DNA from: an uncultured Lachnospiraceae bacterium
GTDB taxonomy: Bacteria; Bacillota; Clostridia; Lachnospirales; Lachnospiraceae
Length of the DNA: 64,000 nt
Assembly (NCBI GenBank): GCA_910584845.1
Contig: CAJUDH010000005.1
Span: 131,761-195,760 of the forward strand
Direction: 5' to 3'
The notes under the pieces were generated by a model that was given only the letters and a program-made list of their open reading frames with translations, was not told where the DNA came from and made no database searches. The position numbers were made by a program, and so were the translations under genes. Positions 45,494-53,699 of this stretch are shown piece by piece; position 1 is the first letter of the stretch, and every line of letters starts with the position of its first letter.

Positions 45494-46204
45494 CTACTGG
45501 ATCCCCAGGCGGCGGAAAACTTCGTTATATGCGTCTTCTACATTTCCCAAATCCCGGCGGAACCGGTCTTTGTCCAATTTTTCATGAGTCTCCTTGTCCC
45601 ACAGGCGGCAGGTGTCCGGGGATACCTCGTCCGCCAAGATAACCGTACCGTCTTCCAGGCGGCCAAACTCGATCTTAAAATCAATCAGGTCAATGCCCAG
45701 GCCTGCAAAATATTCTTTCATCACGTCGTTGACGATAAACGCGTATTTGGTAATGACGTCGATTTCCTCCTGGGTTGCCAGGTTCAACGCCAATGCATAA
45801 TAGCTGTTGATAAAGGGGTCATGCAAATCATCATTCTTGTAACTGAATTCCAAAGTCGGGCAGGACAGCCGGATACCTTCATCCATCCCCATCTTCTTGG
45901 CAAAGCTTCCTGCGGAATAATTGCGGATAATTACCTCCAGCGGGACAATCTCTACCTTTTTCACCACAGTCTCCCGGTCGCTTAGCTCTTCCACCAAATG
46001 GGTCGGCACCCCTTTTTTCTCCAAAAGTTTAAAAATATGGTTCGTCATACGGTTGTTGATGGCGCCCTTCCCCACAATGGTCCCTTTCTTCATCCCGTCA
46101 AATGCGGTTGCGTCATCTTTGTACGACACGATCAACAGGCCTGGGTCATCGGTTGTAAAAACTTTTTTAGCCTTACCTTCATACAATAATTCTTTTTTCT
46201 CCAT
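45494..46204 (-). CDS. purC: SAICAR synthetase PurC
   Basis: This 236-residue enzyme begins [20 protein letters not shown], then [20 protein letters not shown], and has [13 protein letters not shown] and [15 protein letters not shown], all PurC marks. It joins aspartate to CAIR in purine synthesis. ATG 46204 matches the usual family start. A strong promoter lies at 46274-46302. No guanine riboswitch is visible upstream. Confidence 0.97.
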   Translation of the reverse strand: MEKKELLYEGKAKKVFTTDDPGLLIVSYKDDATAFDGMKKGTIVGKGAINNRMTNHIFKLLEKKGVPTHLVEELSDRETVVKKVEIVPLEVIIRNYSAGSFAKKMGMDEGIRLSCPTLEFSYKNDDLHDPFINSYYALALNLATQEEIDVITKYAFIVNDVMKEYFAGLGIDLIDFKIEFGRLEDGTVILADEVSPDTCRLWDKETHEKLDKDRFRRDLGNVEDAYNEVFRRLGIQ

Positions 46205-46273
46205 AATGTGCACCTGTCCTCTTCCATTGATTTGCCATGTTTAAAGTTTCAAATTCCAAAAATTCACAGAGAG

Positions 46274-46302
46274 ATTATAATACAGTGTTTCTCTAATTGC
46301 AA
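46274..46302 (-). promoter_or_regulatory. Sigma-A promoter of purC
   Basis: TTGCAA (46297-46302) and TATAAT (46274-46279) on the minus strand are separated by exactly 17 bases, about 70 bases before purC. The rest of the 342-base gap 46205-46546 holds hairpins at 46452-46482 and 46497-46522. Confidence 0.75.
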
Positions 46303-46496
46303 TATAATCTTCACGGTTTTTCCGGGATTTGCCATGTCCGGCAGTAAAATACCCGGATTCCGGGCAAAAGCGTTTTCTTGATAATGCGTCTGGATTTCCC
46401 CTCTGGCCCCCTTTCGTTTCCGGCCCCATAGGGATTATACCATCAACCCCTGGCGTTTTCCACCAGAAGCGGAAAAACGCCGGAAAAGCCACAAAA

Positions 46497-46522
46497 ATAC
46501 CAGGCCGTCAAGAGCCTGGTAT
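46497..46522 (-). terminator. Terminator after the lipoprotein gene
   Basis: ATACCAGGC (46497-46505) pairs with GCCTGGTAT (46514-46522) and five T's follow on the minus strand. It is 25 bases beyond the lipoprotein stop. A second hairpin (GGCGTTTT/AAAACGCC, 46452-46482) follows. Confidence 0.75.
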
Positions 46523-46546
46523 TTACGGCGGAAATCAACCACCTTT

Positions 46547-46900
46547 TTATTTACTTTCATCGGAAGCCCTGGTGGTGGTGCCGGTCAGGTCTTCTACCCC
46601 CTCGTCCACGTCATCCAGCAGGCCTTCAATCACGCCTGTGCTGCCCTCCGTATCTCCGGAACCGTTGCCATTTCCGTTTGCGCCCGCGGTGCCTGCTGTA
46701 TTTCCGGAAACCCCTTCCCCGCTTGCCCCATTGGAGGCCCCGGATCCGGAAGTGCCTGCCGGGCTTTGGGATGAGGAAGACTGGCTTTGGGAGCCGGTTG
46801 TACTTTGTGTAGTATTGTTTTCATTGCTTCCGCAGGCCGTCAGGCACAGGACAGACAGGGAAAGCAGTAAGATCATCGCCAACATGTTGGTTTTTCTCAT
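46547..46900 (-). CDS. Small lipoprotein of unknown function
   Basis: This 117-residue protein has a lipoprotein signal peptide (about residues 1-22) ending in the lipobox LTAC. A long low-complexity stretch of S, G, N, T, Q and A follows, then a short acidic C-terminus (VIEGLLDDVDEGVEDLTG). The cysteine would be lipid-modified and anchor it outside the membrane. No known domain is seen. ATG 46900 is nine bases from AAAGGAG. Confidence 0.65.
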   Translation of the reverse strand: MRKTNMLAMILLLSLSVLCLTACGSNENNTTQSTTGSQSQSSSSQSPAGTSGSGASNGASGEGVSGNTAGTAGANGNGNGSGDTEGSTGVIEGLLDDVDEGVEDLTGTTTRASDESK

Positions 46901-47045
46901 AATCATGTTCTCCTTTCGCTTTTGTCCTTATTATGTGCACCGGCCTTTTTTTTATTCGTTGACGCCTGGCGCAAAACAATAGATTGGCCCCAAATCTCCC
47001 AGATCCTTCCCTTTTGGCGCAAACCGCGCCGCCCATGGCCCGAAT

Positions 47046-47810
47046 TTACGGTTCCTGCCCCACTACATCAGCCATGGTATAAAGCCCCGGCCCTTTCCCG
47101 GCCAGAAACCTGGCCGCTTCCAACGCCCCTTTGGCAAAAACGGCTTTCGAATACGCCGAATGGCAAAACGTCACCACCTCATCCTGGCCGGCAAAAATCA
47201 CGTCATGCTCGCCCACAATGGAGCCGCCCCGCACGGATTGGACCCCGATCTCCCGGGGATCCCTTTTTTCCCGCCTGGCCGTGCGGTCATACTGATAATG
47301 GTATCCGTGGCCCATGGCCTCGTTGATGGCGTCGGCCAAAGCCAATGCGGTGCCGCTGGGGGCATCCAGTTTCTGGTTGTGGTGTTTCTCTACAATTTCC
47401 ATGTCAAAACCGGCCCCGGCCAAAACCCTGGCCGCATCCTGTACCAGTTTCAACAGCAGGTTAATGCCCAAAGACATGTTGGCCGACCGGAGTATGGCTG
47501 CTTTTTTTGCCGCCTCCCCCACGCTTTTTTCCTGGTCCCGGGAAAGGCCCGTGGTGCACAACACCAGCGGCAGCCCCCGGCCGGCACAATAAGCCAGCAC
47601 ATGGTCCACTGCCTTTGCCGAAGAAAAGTCCACCACCACATCGGCTTTTATGCCGCACTCTTCCAGGCTGCCAAATACGGGATAGCCACCGGAAGGCAGG
47701 GCGTTGATGTCGATGCCGGCCACAATGGCCACGTCCTCCCGGCCCTTGGCCAGGCTGCCCACGGCCTGCCCCATGGCCCCGTTGCACCCATGTATCATAA
47801 TCCTTACCAT
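47046..47810 (-). CDS. dapB: 4-hydroxy-tetrahydrodipicolinate reductase DapB
   Basis: The 254-residue enzyme has the NAD(P)H-binding start IMIHGCNGAMGQAV, the catalytic EIVEKHHNQKLDAPSGTA and GGSIVGEHDVIFAG. It carries out the second step of the lysine/diaminopimelate branch. ATG 47810 is preferred; the in-frame upstream ATG would overlap dapA. It follows dapA by 26 bases, in one operon under the lysine riboswitch. Confidence 0.96.
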   Translation of the reverse strand: MVRIMIHGCNGAMGQAVGSLAKGREDVAIVAGIDINALPSGGYPVFGSLEECGIKADVVVDFSSAKAVDHVLAYCAGRGLPLVLCTTGLSRDQEKSVGEAAKKAAILRSANMSLGINLLLKLVQDAARVLAGAGFDMEIVEKHHNQKLDAPSGTALALADAINEAMGHGYHYQYDRTARREKRDPREIGVQSVRGGSIVGEHDVIFAGQDEVVTFCHSAYSKAVFAKGALEAARFLAGKGPGLYTMADVVGQEP

Positions 47811-47836
47811 ATCTCTTCCCCCTTTTGAAAGCCGGG

Positions 47837-48721
47837 TCACAAAATGCCGTAGCCACGCATGGCCTTTGCCAGGCGTTCCTGGTTTTGGGGCTCCATCTGT
47901 GTCAGCGGCATCCGCAGAGGCCCTACCTGTTTACCCATCAGGTTCATGGCCGCCTTGACCGGTATGGGGTTTACTTCGCAAAACAGGGCGTTGATAAGCG
48001 GTACCGCCTCCAGCTGCAGCCGGCAGCTCTTCGTTACGTCCCCCCGGAAATAGGACTCACAGATATCATGGGCCTGACGGGGGGCCACATTGGACAGTAC
48101 GGAAATTACGCCTTTCCCCCCCAGGGAAAGGACCGGGACGATCTGGTCGTCATTGCCGGAATACAAATCCAGGCAGCCGTCCGACAGGTTCATGGCCTCG
48201 GCAATGGCAGAGAAATTGCCGCTTGCCTCTTTCACCCCCACAATATTGTCTACCTCCCGGCACAGTTTCACCATGGTCTCCGGCTTCATGGTAACGCCGG
48301 TGCGCCCGGGGATATGGTACAGGAGGACCGGGATTTTCACCGAATCCGCAATGGCCTTGTAATGGGCCGCCAAACCATTCTGCGTCGCCTTGTTATAGTA
48401 CGGGGTCACCACCAGCAGCCCGTCTGCCCCGGCTTCCTGGGCCTGGGTAGAAAGGTATATGGCTTCCCGGGTGCTGTTGGAGCCGGTGCCGGCAATAACC
48501 GGGACCCGTTGTTTCACTACGCCGCAAGTAAACCGGACCACGTCCAGGTGCTCCTCATGGCTCATGGTAGAGGACTCCCCAGTCGTGCCGCAGGTAATAA
48601 TGGCGTCCGTGCCACCGGCAACCTGCTCTTCCAAAAGCTCCTCCAATTTTTCATAATTTACGTCCCCGTTTGGATGAAAAGGGGTAATCAAAGCCACTCC
48701 GGCCCCTTCAAAAATTGCCAT
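47837..48721 (-). CDS. dapA: 4-hydroxy-tetrahydrodipicolinate synthase DapA
   Basis: This 294-residue TIM-barrel aldolase has GTTGESSTMSHEEH, the tyrosine in VLLYHIPGRTGV, and the Schiff-base lysine in IVGVKEASGN. It condenses pyruvate with aspartate semialdehyde, the committed step to lysine and diaminopimelate. GGAGGAC precedes the ATG. The 713-base gap upstream (48722-49434) holds two dispersed repeats, an intrinsic terminator, a lysine riboswitch and a promoter. Confidence 0.97.
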   Translation of the reverse strand: MAIFEGAGVALITPFHPNGDVNYEKLEELLEEQVAGGTDAIITCGTTGESSTMSHEEHLDVVRFTCGVVKQRVPVIAGTGSNSTREAIYLSTQAQEAGADGLLVVTPYYNKATQNGLAAHYKAIADSVKIPVLLYHIPGRTGVTMKPETMVKLCREVDNIVGVKEASGNFSAIAEAMNLSDGCLDLYSGNDDQIVPVLSLGGKGVISVLSNVAPRQAHDICESYFRGDVTKSCRLQLEAVPLINALFCEVNPIPVKAAMNLMGKQVGPLRMPLTQMEPQNQERLAKAMRGYGIL

Positions 48722-48791
48722 GTAGTTGTCCTCCTTTATGATATGTATAAATGATAAATTTTATTTCGCAAATACATGTCCCGGCGGATGG

Positions 48792-48979
48792 AAAAAAATA
48801 CCGCCCTGCAGGATTTCCCCGCCTGGCTGCCGGGCAACGCTTTTCCAGGAACAAAGGGTCCGGCGAACCGGACCTTTGCGCCGGAGCGCGCCTGCGTCAG
48901 CAGACATTTCCCTTAGGCGCGAAGTGCGCATCCCCGGAGGTTTTTGCTTTATAGGGCGCAATTTCTATAAAGTAAAAAA
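48792..48979 (+). repeat. Dispersed multi-hairpin repeat, copy B (with insert)
   Basis: It starts with AAAAAAATACC...GGATTT, a degenerate first hairpin, and has the core GCGTCAGCAGACATTTCCCT and GTGCGCATCC. It ends in CTTTATAG/CTATAAAG arms followed by AAAAAAG. Relative to copies C and D it carries about 55 extra bases (48821-48880) with their own hairpin. It runs directly into copy C. Confidence 0.65.
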
Positions 48980-49105
48980 GAATCCTGCTCTGCAGGATTC
49001 TCCGCCTGCGGCGGGTCGCTTCAGCGACATAATTCCTTTCCGCCGCAGTGCGATCCCCGCGGAGCGTTTTGTATCATAGGACGCACTTTCCTATGATATA
49101 AAAAA
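48973..49105 (+). repeat. Dispersed multi-hairpin repeat, copy C
   Basis: The order is AAAAAAG; perfect hairpin GAATCCTGC/GCAGGATTC (48980-49000); CGCCTGCGGCGGG; GTCGCTTCAGCGAC; core ATTCCTTTCCGCCGCAGTGC; and the terminal hairpin TATCATAGGA/TCCTATGATA (49071-49100), then AAAAAAG. The last A's are also the T tract of the riboswitch terminator on the minus strand. Read on the minus strand, the first hairpin plus six T's looks like an intrinsic terminator facing dapA. Confidence 0.75.
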
Positions 49106-49125
49106 GGGCCAATCTGGTTGGCCCC
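49100..49125 (-). terminator. Expression-platform terminator of the lysine riboswitch
   Basis: On the minus strand GGGCCAA pairs with TTGGCCC (49106-49124), followed by six T's (49100-49105). It lies 36 bases after the riboswitch P1 stem, as expected for lysine-dependent premature termination. Confidence 0.85.
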
Positions 49126-49160
49126 TAAAATAAATTATAATCATCCGCCTATAATTTTTT

Positions 49161-49344
49161 AAGCAGCCCTCCACCTGAATTTCAAGCTCTCCACCAATCC
49201 AGATGACAGTCACAGGGATCTTCTCCCTGTGCCCAGGCCCATGTGCCCAGCGCACACATGGCCTTCGGCGCCCGCCCTTTCTGCTGCCTTCTTCTGTCCC
49301 TGGTACATCCGGCAGCCTACTTATGCTTCACGCAACCTCTACTT
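49161..49344 (-). ncRNA. Lysine riboswitch (L box) controlling dapA-dapB
   Basis: On the minus strand the P1 stem AAGTAG/CTGCTT closes a domain with the L-box landmarks in order: AGAGGTTGCG, AAGTAGGCTGCC, GAAAGGGCGGGCGCCGAAG, a CTGGGCACA arm, a CAGGG...CCCTG arm with GACTGTCA, and GGTGGAGGGCTGC. These match the conserved core of the lysine riboswitch. Lysine binding favours the terminator at 49100-49125 and turns off dapA-dapB. No T-box features are present. Confidence 0.9.
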
Positions 49345-49359
49345 ATTATGTTTCTATCA

Positions 49360-49389
49360 TTTATACCATAGATCCGCTTTTGTTGTCAA
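49360..49389 (-). promoter_or_regulatory. Sigma-A promoter of the dapA leader
   Basis: TTGACA (49384-49389) and TATAAA (49360-49365) on the minus strand are 18 bases apart. Transcription would begin near 49352, just before the riboswitch P1 stem. Confidence 0.75.
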
Positions 49390-49434
49390 CCCGTAAATTC
49401 CCCGGCAACCCGTAAAAGGGGCCGGCGCCATCCC

Positions 49435-49914
49435 TCATGCCCGGGAGACCTTTTCGATCTGGTCCGCCATAGACGCCAGGCCCTGGGGAAGGGTCTTCCC
49501 CGTCAGGAGTACGTCTGTCCCGGAACGGCTTTCCAATAGCTTTATCAGTTCCTGTTCCAGCAAGATCCCCTGGTCTAAAAGGCCCAACGCCCCGTCCAAA
49601 ATCAGCATGTCGCACTCCCCCGTGGTCAATACCTTCCTCGCATAGTGGAAGGCATTGAGGATGTTTAACTGTTCTTCCTGCCTGGCCTCCTTCGGCAAAT
49701 GGGCAAAATCGCAGCTGGATTTTTCAAAGCAGAACACGCTCATCTCCGGTTCCAGGCGCCTGACTACCTCCATCCCCTCGGGCATCTGCCCCCCTTTCAG
49801 GAAGCGGATCACCACCACGTCCTTTTGGTTAGCCGCGGCGACCAGCCCTTTCCCTAAAGCCATGGCCGTCTTGCCGCCATCCCCATATATAATCTCTATC
49901 CTACCTGTATTCAT
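49435..49914 (-). CDS. Cob(I)yrinic acid a,c-diamide adenosyltransferase-like ATPase
   Basis: This 159-residue protein resembles the CobA/CobO/BtuR family: an N-terminal nucleotide-binding loop, FLKGGQMPEGMEVVRRLEP, and ECDMLILDGALGLLDQGILL near residue 100. In that family the loop normally reads GDGKGKTTA; here it is YGDGGKTAMALG, one residue shorter and lacking the first lysine. No other cobalamin gene is near. The family adds the adenosyl group to cobalt; whether this divergent member does is uncertain. Confidence 0.65.
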   Translation of the reverse strand: MNTGRIEIIYGDGGKTAMALGKGLVAAANQKDVVVIRFLKGGQMPEGMEVVRRLEPEMSVFCFEKSSCDFAHLPKEARQEEQLNILNAFHYARKVLTTGECDMLILDGALGLLDQGILLEQELIKLLESRSGTDVLLTGKTLPQGLASMADQIEKVSRA

Positions 49915-49951
49915 TCTCTTTGCTCCTCAGTATTCCCTGGCCAAAGGCGCC

Positions 49952-50587
49952 CTACACCTCGTCGTCCCCGCAATCCAGCTTGCTGATGGACACTTCATAA
50001 GCCACCCGCTTTTCACATTCCGTTTCCGAAAGTTTTTTCGTATACTCCCGGCTTTGAACCCTGCCCCAGACCCGCACCCGGGTGCCCACCTGGAAGCCGG
50101 AGGCAAAACGGGCATTGCGGCCCCAGGCAATGCAGGGGATATAATCGGATTTCCCATAAGGCCGGTTGACGGCTAAAAGTAAATCGGCGATCTCCCTCCC
50201 CAGCGGGGTCTTGCGGTAAATCGGCGCCTTGCAGATGTAGCCATCCAAAAAGATCTGATTTGTCTTGGTATAGTCGGTAAATTCTTCCATAAAATTGATT
50301 TCCCGCACAAACACAGACAATACCAGGCGGTTTTTCACCCCTTCATGCCGGTTATAGGAACGGAACTGGCCAATGGCCTCCACCGTACAGCCCCGGTAAT
50401 CTTCTTGTACGTTGATCAGCCTTTCGGAAATCATAAGAGGAATAATGTCCGCTTGTTCACTTAAACGGCTGACCGCCACGTCTACCACGTAAAACCCTTC
50501 CCCAAATACTTCATGACTAAAGCTGAACCCGGAAATGACCTCTCCGATTACGCTTACCTTGTTATTTTCGATTACTTTTTCTGCCAT
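49952..50587 (-). CDS. Single-stranded DNA-binding (OB-fold) protein
   Basis: The 211-residue protein has two regions like OB folds. The first is about residues 8-105, with NNKVSVIGEVISGFSFSHEV. The second is about 110-205, with DGYICKAPIYRKTPLGREIA, PCIAWGRNARFASGF and VGTRVRVWGRVQSREY. The second half matches SSB proteins well. Size and a missing acidic SSB tail set it apart from the main replication SSB. ATG 50587 has GAGAGAGG upstream. The 227-base gap after it, up to 50814, shows no gene. Confidence 0.7.
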   Translation of the reverse strand: MAEKVIENNKVSVIGEVISGFSFSHEVFGEGFYVVDVAVSRLSEQADIIPLMISERLINVQEDYRGCTVEAIGQFRSYNRHEGVKNRLVLSVFVREINFMEEFTDYTKTNQIFLDGYICKAPIYRKTPLGREIADLLLAVNRPYGKSDYIPCIAWGRNARFASGFQVGTRVRVWGRVQSREYTKKLSETECEKRVAYEVSISKLDCGDDEV

Positions 50588-50814
50588 AGTACCTCTCTCC
50601 TCTTCCTTTTTCATAATTTCATATCCTATTTGCCCGAAACAGTCATGGCATACCAGCATCTCCATCTGTCTGATAGACCAGCGAACGACCGGCAGGAAAC
50701 CCCGGCGCCTACACGCAGGTATTAGCCTTCTGCTCTAAAATATGTCTATGAAAAAGAAAACGCAAATATGAGGAATTTCGTTCGCTAAATCCCGACAACA
50801 ACTGCAAAAGTACC

Positions 50815-52644
50815 CTAATTTTTAAAGGAAGCCCGTTTGCGCAGCGTGGAATCCAGAATTTTTTTCCGAATCCGCAAACTTTTTGGGGTCACCTCCAGAA
50901 GTTCGTCCGTGTCAATAAATTCCAGGCACTGCTCCAGGCTCATCTCCTTTTTAGGGGTCAGCTTTAACGCTTCATCGGCGCTGGACGACCGGGTATTGGT
51001 CAGCTTTTTCGTTTTACAGATGTTTACTTCGATATCCTCTGCCTTGGGGTTTTGCCCAATGACCATGCCGGCATAGACTTTCTCCCCCGGCCCCACAAAT
51101 AACAGCCCCCTTTCCTGGGCGTTAAATAAGCCGTAGGTAATGGCTTCACCGCTTTCATAAGCGATCAGCGAACCGGTTTTTCGGTAGTTTAAATCGCCTT
51201 TATAAGGGGCGTAACCGTCAAAAATCGTATTCATAATCCCGTTTCCCTTGGTATCCGTCAAAAATTCCCCCCGGTATCCGATAAGGCCCCGGGAAGGGAT
51301 GGAAAATTCCAAACGGGTATATCCCCCGTTGGCGGGGCTCATGCCTTGCAGTTCGCCTTTCCGGGAAGTCAGTTTTTGGATCACCGTACCGGTAAACTCC
51401 TCCGGCACATCCACATATGCCAGCTCCACAGGCTCCGATTTCTGGTTCCTCTCATCGTATTTATACAGCACTTCCGCTTTGCTGACGGCAAACTCATACC
51501 CTTCCCGGCGCATATTTTCAATCAGCACCGATAAATGGAGCTCCCCCCTGCCGGATACCTTAAAGCAGTCCGGGGAACCGGTCTCCTCCACCCGCAGGCT
51601 CACGTCTGTGTTCAATTCCCGGAACAGCCGTTCCCGGATATGGCGTGAGGTAACATATTTGCCCTCCTGGCCTGCCAGGGGGCTGTCATTGACAACAAAA
51701 TTCATGGCGATAGTCGGCTCGGAAATCTTTTGGAAAGGGATGGCCCCGGGATTTTCCGGCGAACAGATGGTATCGCCAATATGCAAGTCCGTAATACCGG
51801 ACACGGCCACAATATCCCCGACCCCGGCCTCATGCACTTCCACCCGGTTCAGGCCGTCAAACTGGTACAGCTTGCCGATCTTCACCCGGCGCAGTTTGTC
51901 CGGGTCATGATGGTTGACTATCACACACTCCTGGTTTACCCGGAGGGCCCCGTTGTCAATTTTTCCGATCCCGATACGCCCCACGTACTCGTTATAGTCA
52001 ATGGTGCTGATGAGCATCTGGGTATCCGCGTCCGGATCCCCTTTGGGGGCAGGGATATAGTCTACAATCGTCTCAAACAAAGGCTTCATGCCTTCCGGCT
52101 CATCTTCCATCCGCTTTTTGGCAAACCCCTGCCGGGCCGAGGCAAATACAAAGGGGCAGTCCAGCTGTTCGTCAGAAGCGTCCAAATCCATAAAAAGCTC
52201 CAGCACCTCGTCTATAACCTCGTCCGGCCTGGCCTCCGGGCGGTCAATCTTGTTGATGCACACAATCGCCGGCAAATCCAGTTCCAAGGCTTTCCTTAGC
52301 ACAAACTTGGTCTGGGGCATAGGTCCCTCGTATGCGTCTACCACCAAAATCACGCCGTTGACCATCTTGAGCACCCGCTCCACCTCCCCGCCAAAATCTG
52401 CATGGCCGGGGGTGTCAATAATGTTAATCCTGATATTTTTATAAAAAACAGCGGTGTTTTTGGAAAGGATGGTAATCCCCCTCTCCCTTTCCAGGTCATT
52501 GGAATCCATAACCCGTTCCACCACCTCCTGGTTGGCGCGGAAAATGCCGCTGGCCTTCAAAAGCTCGTCCACCAAAGTGGTTTTGCCATGGTCTACATGG
52601 GCAATGATCGCTATATTCCTAACGTCTTCTCTTTCCATATTCAT
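50815..52644 (-). CDS. typA: Ribosome-associated GTPase TypA/BipA
   Basis: This 609-residue translational GTPase has the G1 motif [16 protein letters not shown]2 RERGITIL, G3 [12 protein letters not shown] and G4 [12 protein letters not shown]. Domain II, domain III and the BipA-specific C-terminal domain follow. It acts on the ribosome during stress and cold assembly. ATG 52644 is chosen; an in-frame TTG lies two codons before. Confidence 0.96.
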   Translation of the reverse strand: MNMEREDVRNIAIIAHVDHGKTTLVDELLKASGIFRANQEVVERVMDSNDLERERGITILSKNTAVFYKNIRINIIDTPGHADFGGEVERVLKMVNGVILVVDAYEGPMPQTKFVLRKALELDLPAIVCINKIDRPEARPDEVIDEVLELFMDLDASDEQLDCPFVFASARQGFAKKRMEDEPEGMKPLFETIVDYIPAPKGDPDADTQMLISTIDYNEYVGRIGIGKIDNGALRVNQECVIVNHHDPDKLRRVKIGKLYQFDGLNRVEVHEAGVGDIVAVSGITDLHIGDTICSPENPGAIPFQKISEPTIAMNFVVNDSPLAGQEGKYVTSRHIRERLFRELNTDVSLRVEETGSPDCFKVSGRGELHLSVLIENMRREGYEFAVSKAEVLYKYDERNQKSEPVELAYVDVPEEFTGTVIQKLTSRKGELQGMSPANGGYTRLEFSIPSRGLIGYRGEFLTDTKGNGIMNTIFDGYAPYKGDLNYRKTGSLIAYESGEAITYGLFNAQERGLLFVGPGEKVYAGMVIGQNPKAEDIEVNICKTKKLTNTRSSSADEALKLTPKKEMSLEQCLEFIDTDELLEVTPKSLRIRKKILDSTLRKRASFKN

Positions 52645-52674
52645 GATCAAAGTCTCTTCTTTCCTTTACAAAAA

Positions 52675-52701
52675 GCTAAGGACGCAACGTCAGTCCTTAG
52701 C
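52675..52701 (-). terminator. Terminator after yigZ
   Basis: GCTAAGGAC (52675-52683) pairs with GTCCTTAGC (52693-52701), nine base pairs, followed by five T's on the minus strand. It ends the yigZ transcript before typA. Confidence 0.8.
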
Positions 52702-52767
52702 TTCCCGTGCTGATTTCAATGTACTAATATAACATTTCCAAAGGTAAAATGCAAGCGGTATTTGCTT

Positions 52768-53418
52768 TCACAGCATTACCACTTCCCCCTCCAAGACCGC
52801 ATAATAAGCCTTTCCTGCCTCCTCAACGACAGCTTTTCCGTTGGTCCGTTCTGTTATCTGGGCTATCAGCCTGCCGGCCTGCCCTTCCGGGACAATCAAG
52901 GTAGTCACCACCTGCTGCCCATACTCGGTCCCCAGCGGCGTAAGGCCCATTTGCCCTGCTACGTATTGGATTTTCCCGATGTCGCTGTAGCCGGCCGAAA
53001 CCAGAAGTTTCCTGCCTAAAATTTTTTCCGCTACCAGGCTATGGCGCAGCCCTTCCTGCACCGCCCCGGAATAGGCCCGCACCAGCCCCCCGGTGCCCAA
53101 AAGCGTCCCGCCAAAATACCGGGTCACGACCACGCAAACATCCCTGACCCCTTCCCCCAAAAGCACGTCCAGCATGGGACGCCCCGCCGTCTGGGCCGGT
53201 TCCCCGTCGTCGCTGCAGCGGCAGGTTTCCCCCCGCTCCCCCAAAACATAGGCATAGCAATTATGCCGGGCGTCCCAATATCTTTTTTTCATTTCCTCCA
53301 CAAACGCCGCCGCCTCTTCCTCGGTCTTTACCGGCCTGGCTGTGGCGATAAAACGGGATTTTTTCTCTACCAGCTCCCCTTGGCCGCCCCGGTATAATAT
53401 TTTATATTTTTCCACCAT
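52768..53418 (-). CDS. yigZ: YigZ/IMPACT family protein
   Basis: The 216-residue protein has the UPF0029/IMPACT core: KKRYWDARHNCYAYVLGE, RCSDDGEPAQTAGRPMLDVL and VVVTRYFGGTLLGTGGLVRA. A small C-terminal ferredoxin-like domain follows. The family is linked to translation control in eukaryotes; the bacterial role is unclear. ATG 53418 has AAAGGAGAA upstream. It diverges from the penicillin-binding protein gene. Confidence 0.9.
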   Translation of the reverse strand: MVEKYKILYRGGQGELVEKKSRFIATARPVKTEEEAAAFVEEMKKRYWDARHNCYAYVLGERGETCRCSDDGEPAQTAGRPMLDVLLGEGVRDVCVVVTRYFGGTLLGTGGLVRAYSGAVQEGLRHSLVAEKILGRKLLVSAGYSDIGKIQYVAGQMGLTPLGTEYGQQVVTTLIVPEGQAGRLIAQITERTNGKAVVEEAGKAYYAVLEGEVVML

Positions 53419-53496
53419 GCCGCCTTCTCCTTTACCATTTTTGCCCATTTCCTGCCACAAGTACTATACCAATAATCTCAACATTTTGCAAGCTTA

Positions 53497-53525
53497 TTGA
53501 ATTGCGCGCCAATTTTTGCTATAAT
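53497..53525 (+). promoter_or_regulatory. Sigma-A promoter of the penicillin-binding protein gene
   Basis: TTGAAT (53497-53502) and TATAAT (53520-53525) are separated by 17 bases, with TGC just before the -10 (extended -10). Transcription would start near 53532, at the first bases of repeat copy D. Confidence 0.75.
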
Positions 53526-53660
53526 AAAAAAGAATGCTGTCTTGCAGGATTCCCGCGCCGGGGCGCGGTTGCGCCAGCAGCCATTTCCTTTCGCGCGCAA
53601 TGCGCATCCTCGCGGAATATTTTTATTTCATCGGACAGGCTTTCCGAATGAAGTAAAAAG
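53525..53660 (+). repeat. Dispersed multi-hairpin repeat, copy D
   Basis: AATAAAAAAGAATGCTGTCTTGCAGGATTC is the first hairpin region. GCGCCGGGGCGCG, the core CAGCAGCCATTTCCTTTCGC and GCGCATCC follow. It ends in the hairpin ATTTCATCGGA/TCCGAATGAAGT and AAAAAG. It lies directly after the -10 of the penicillin-binding protein promoter, so it forms the mRNA leader there. Confidence 0.7.
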
Positions 53661-53699
53661 CGGGTGTTGTCTTTCCACCCCAATTTAAGGAGGAACACT

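Noticed and set aside
47825..48754. Plus-strand open frame of 309 codons opposite dapA
   Set aside because: It is the mirror of dapA with no family features.
48792..49105. CRISPR array from tandem repeats
   Set aside because: Only two adjacent copies of a 130-190 base structured element, no short repeats with regular spacers and no cas genes.
49161..49344. T-box leader before dapA
   Set aside because: No T-box sequence (TGGNACCGCG) is present, while all lysine riboswitch landmarks are in order.
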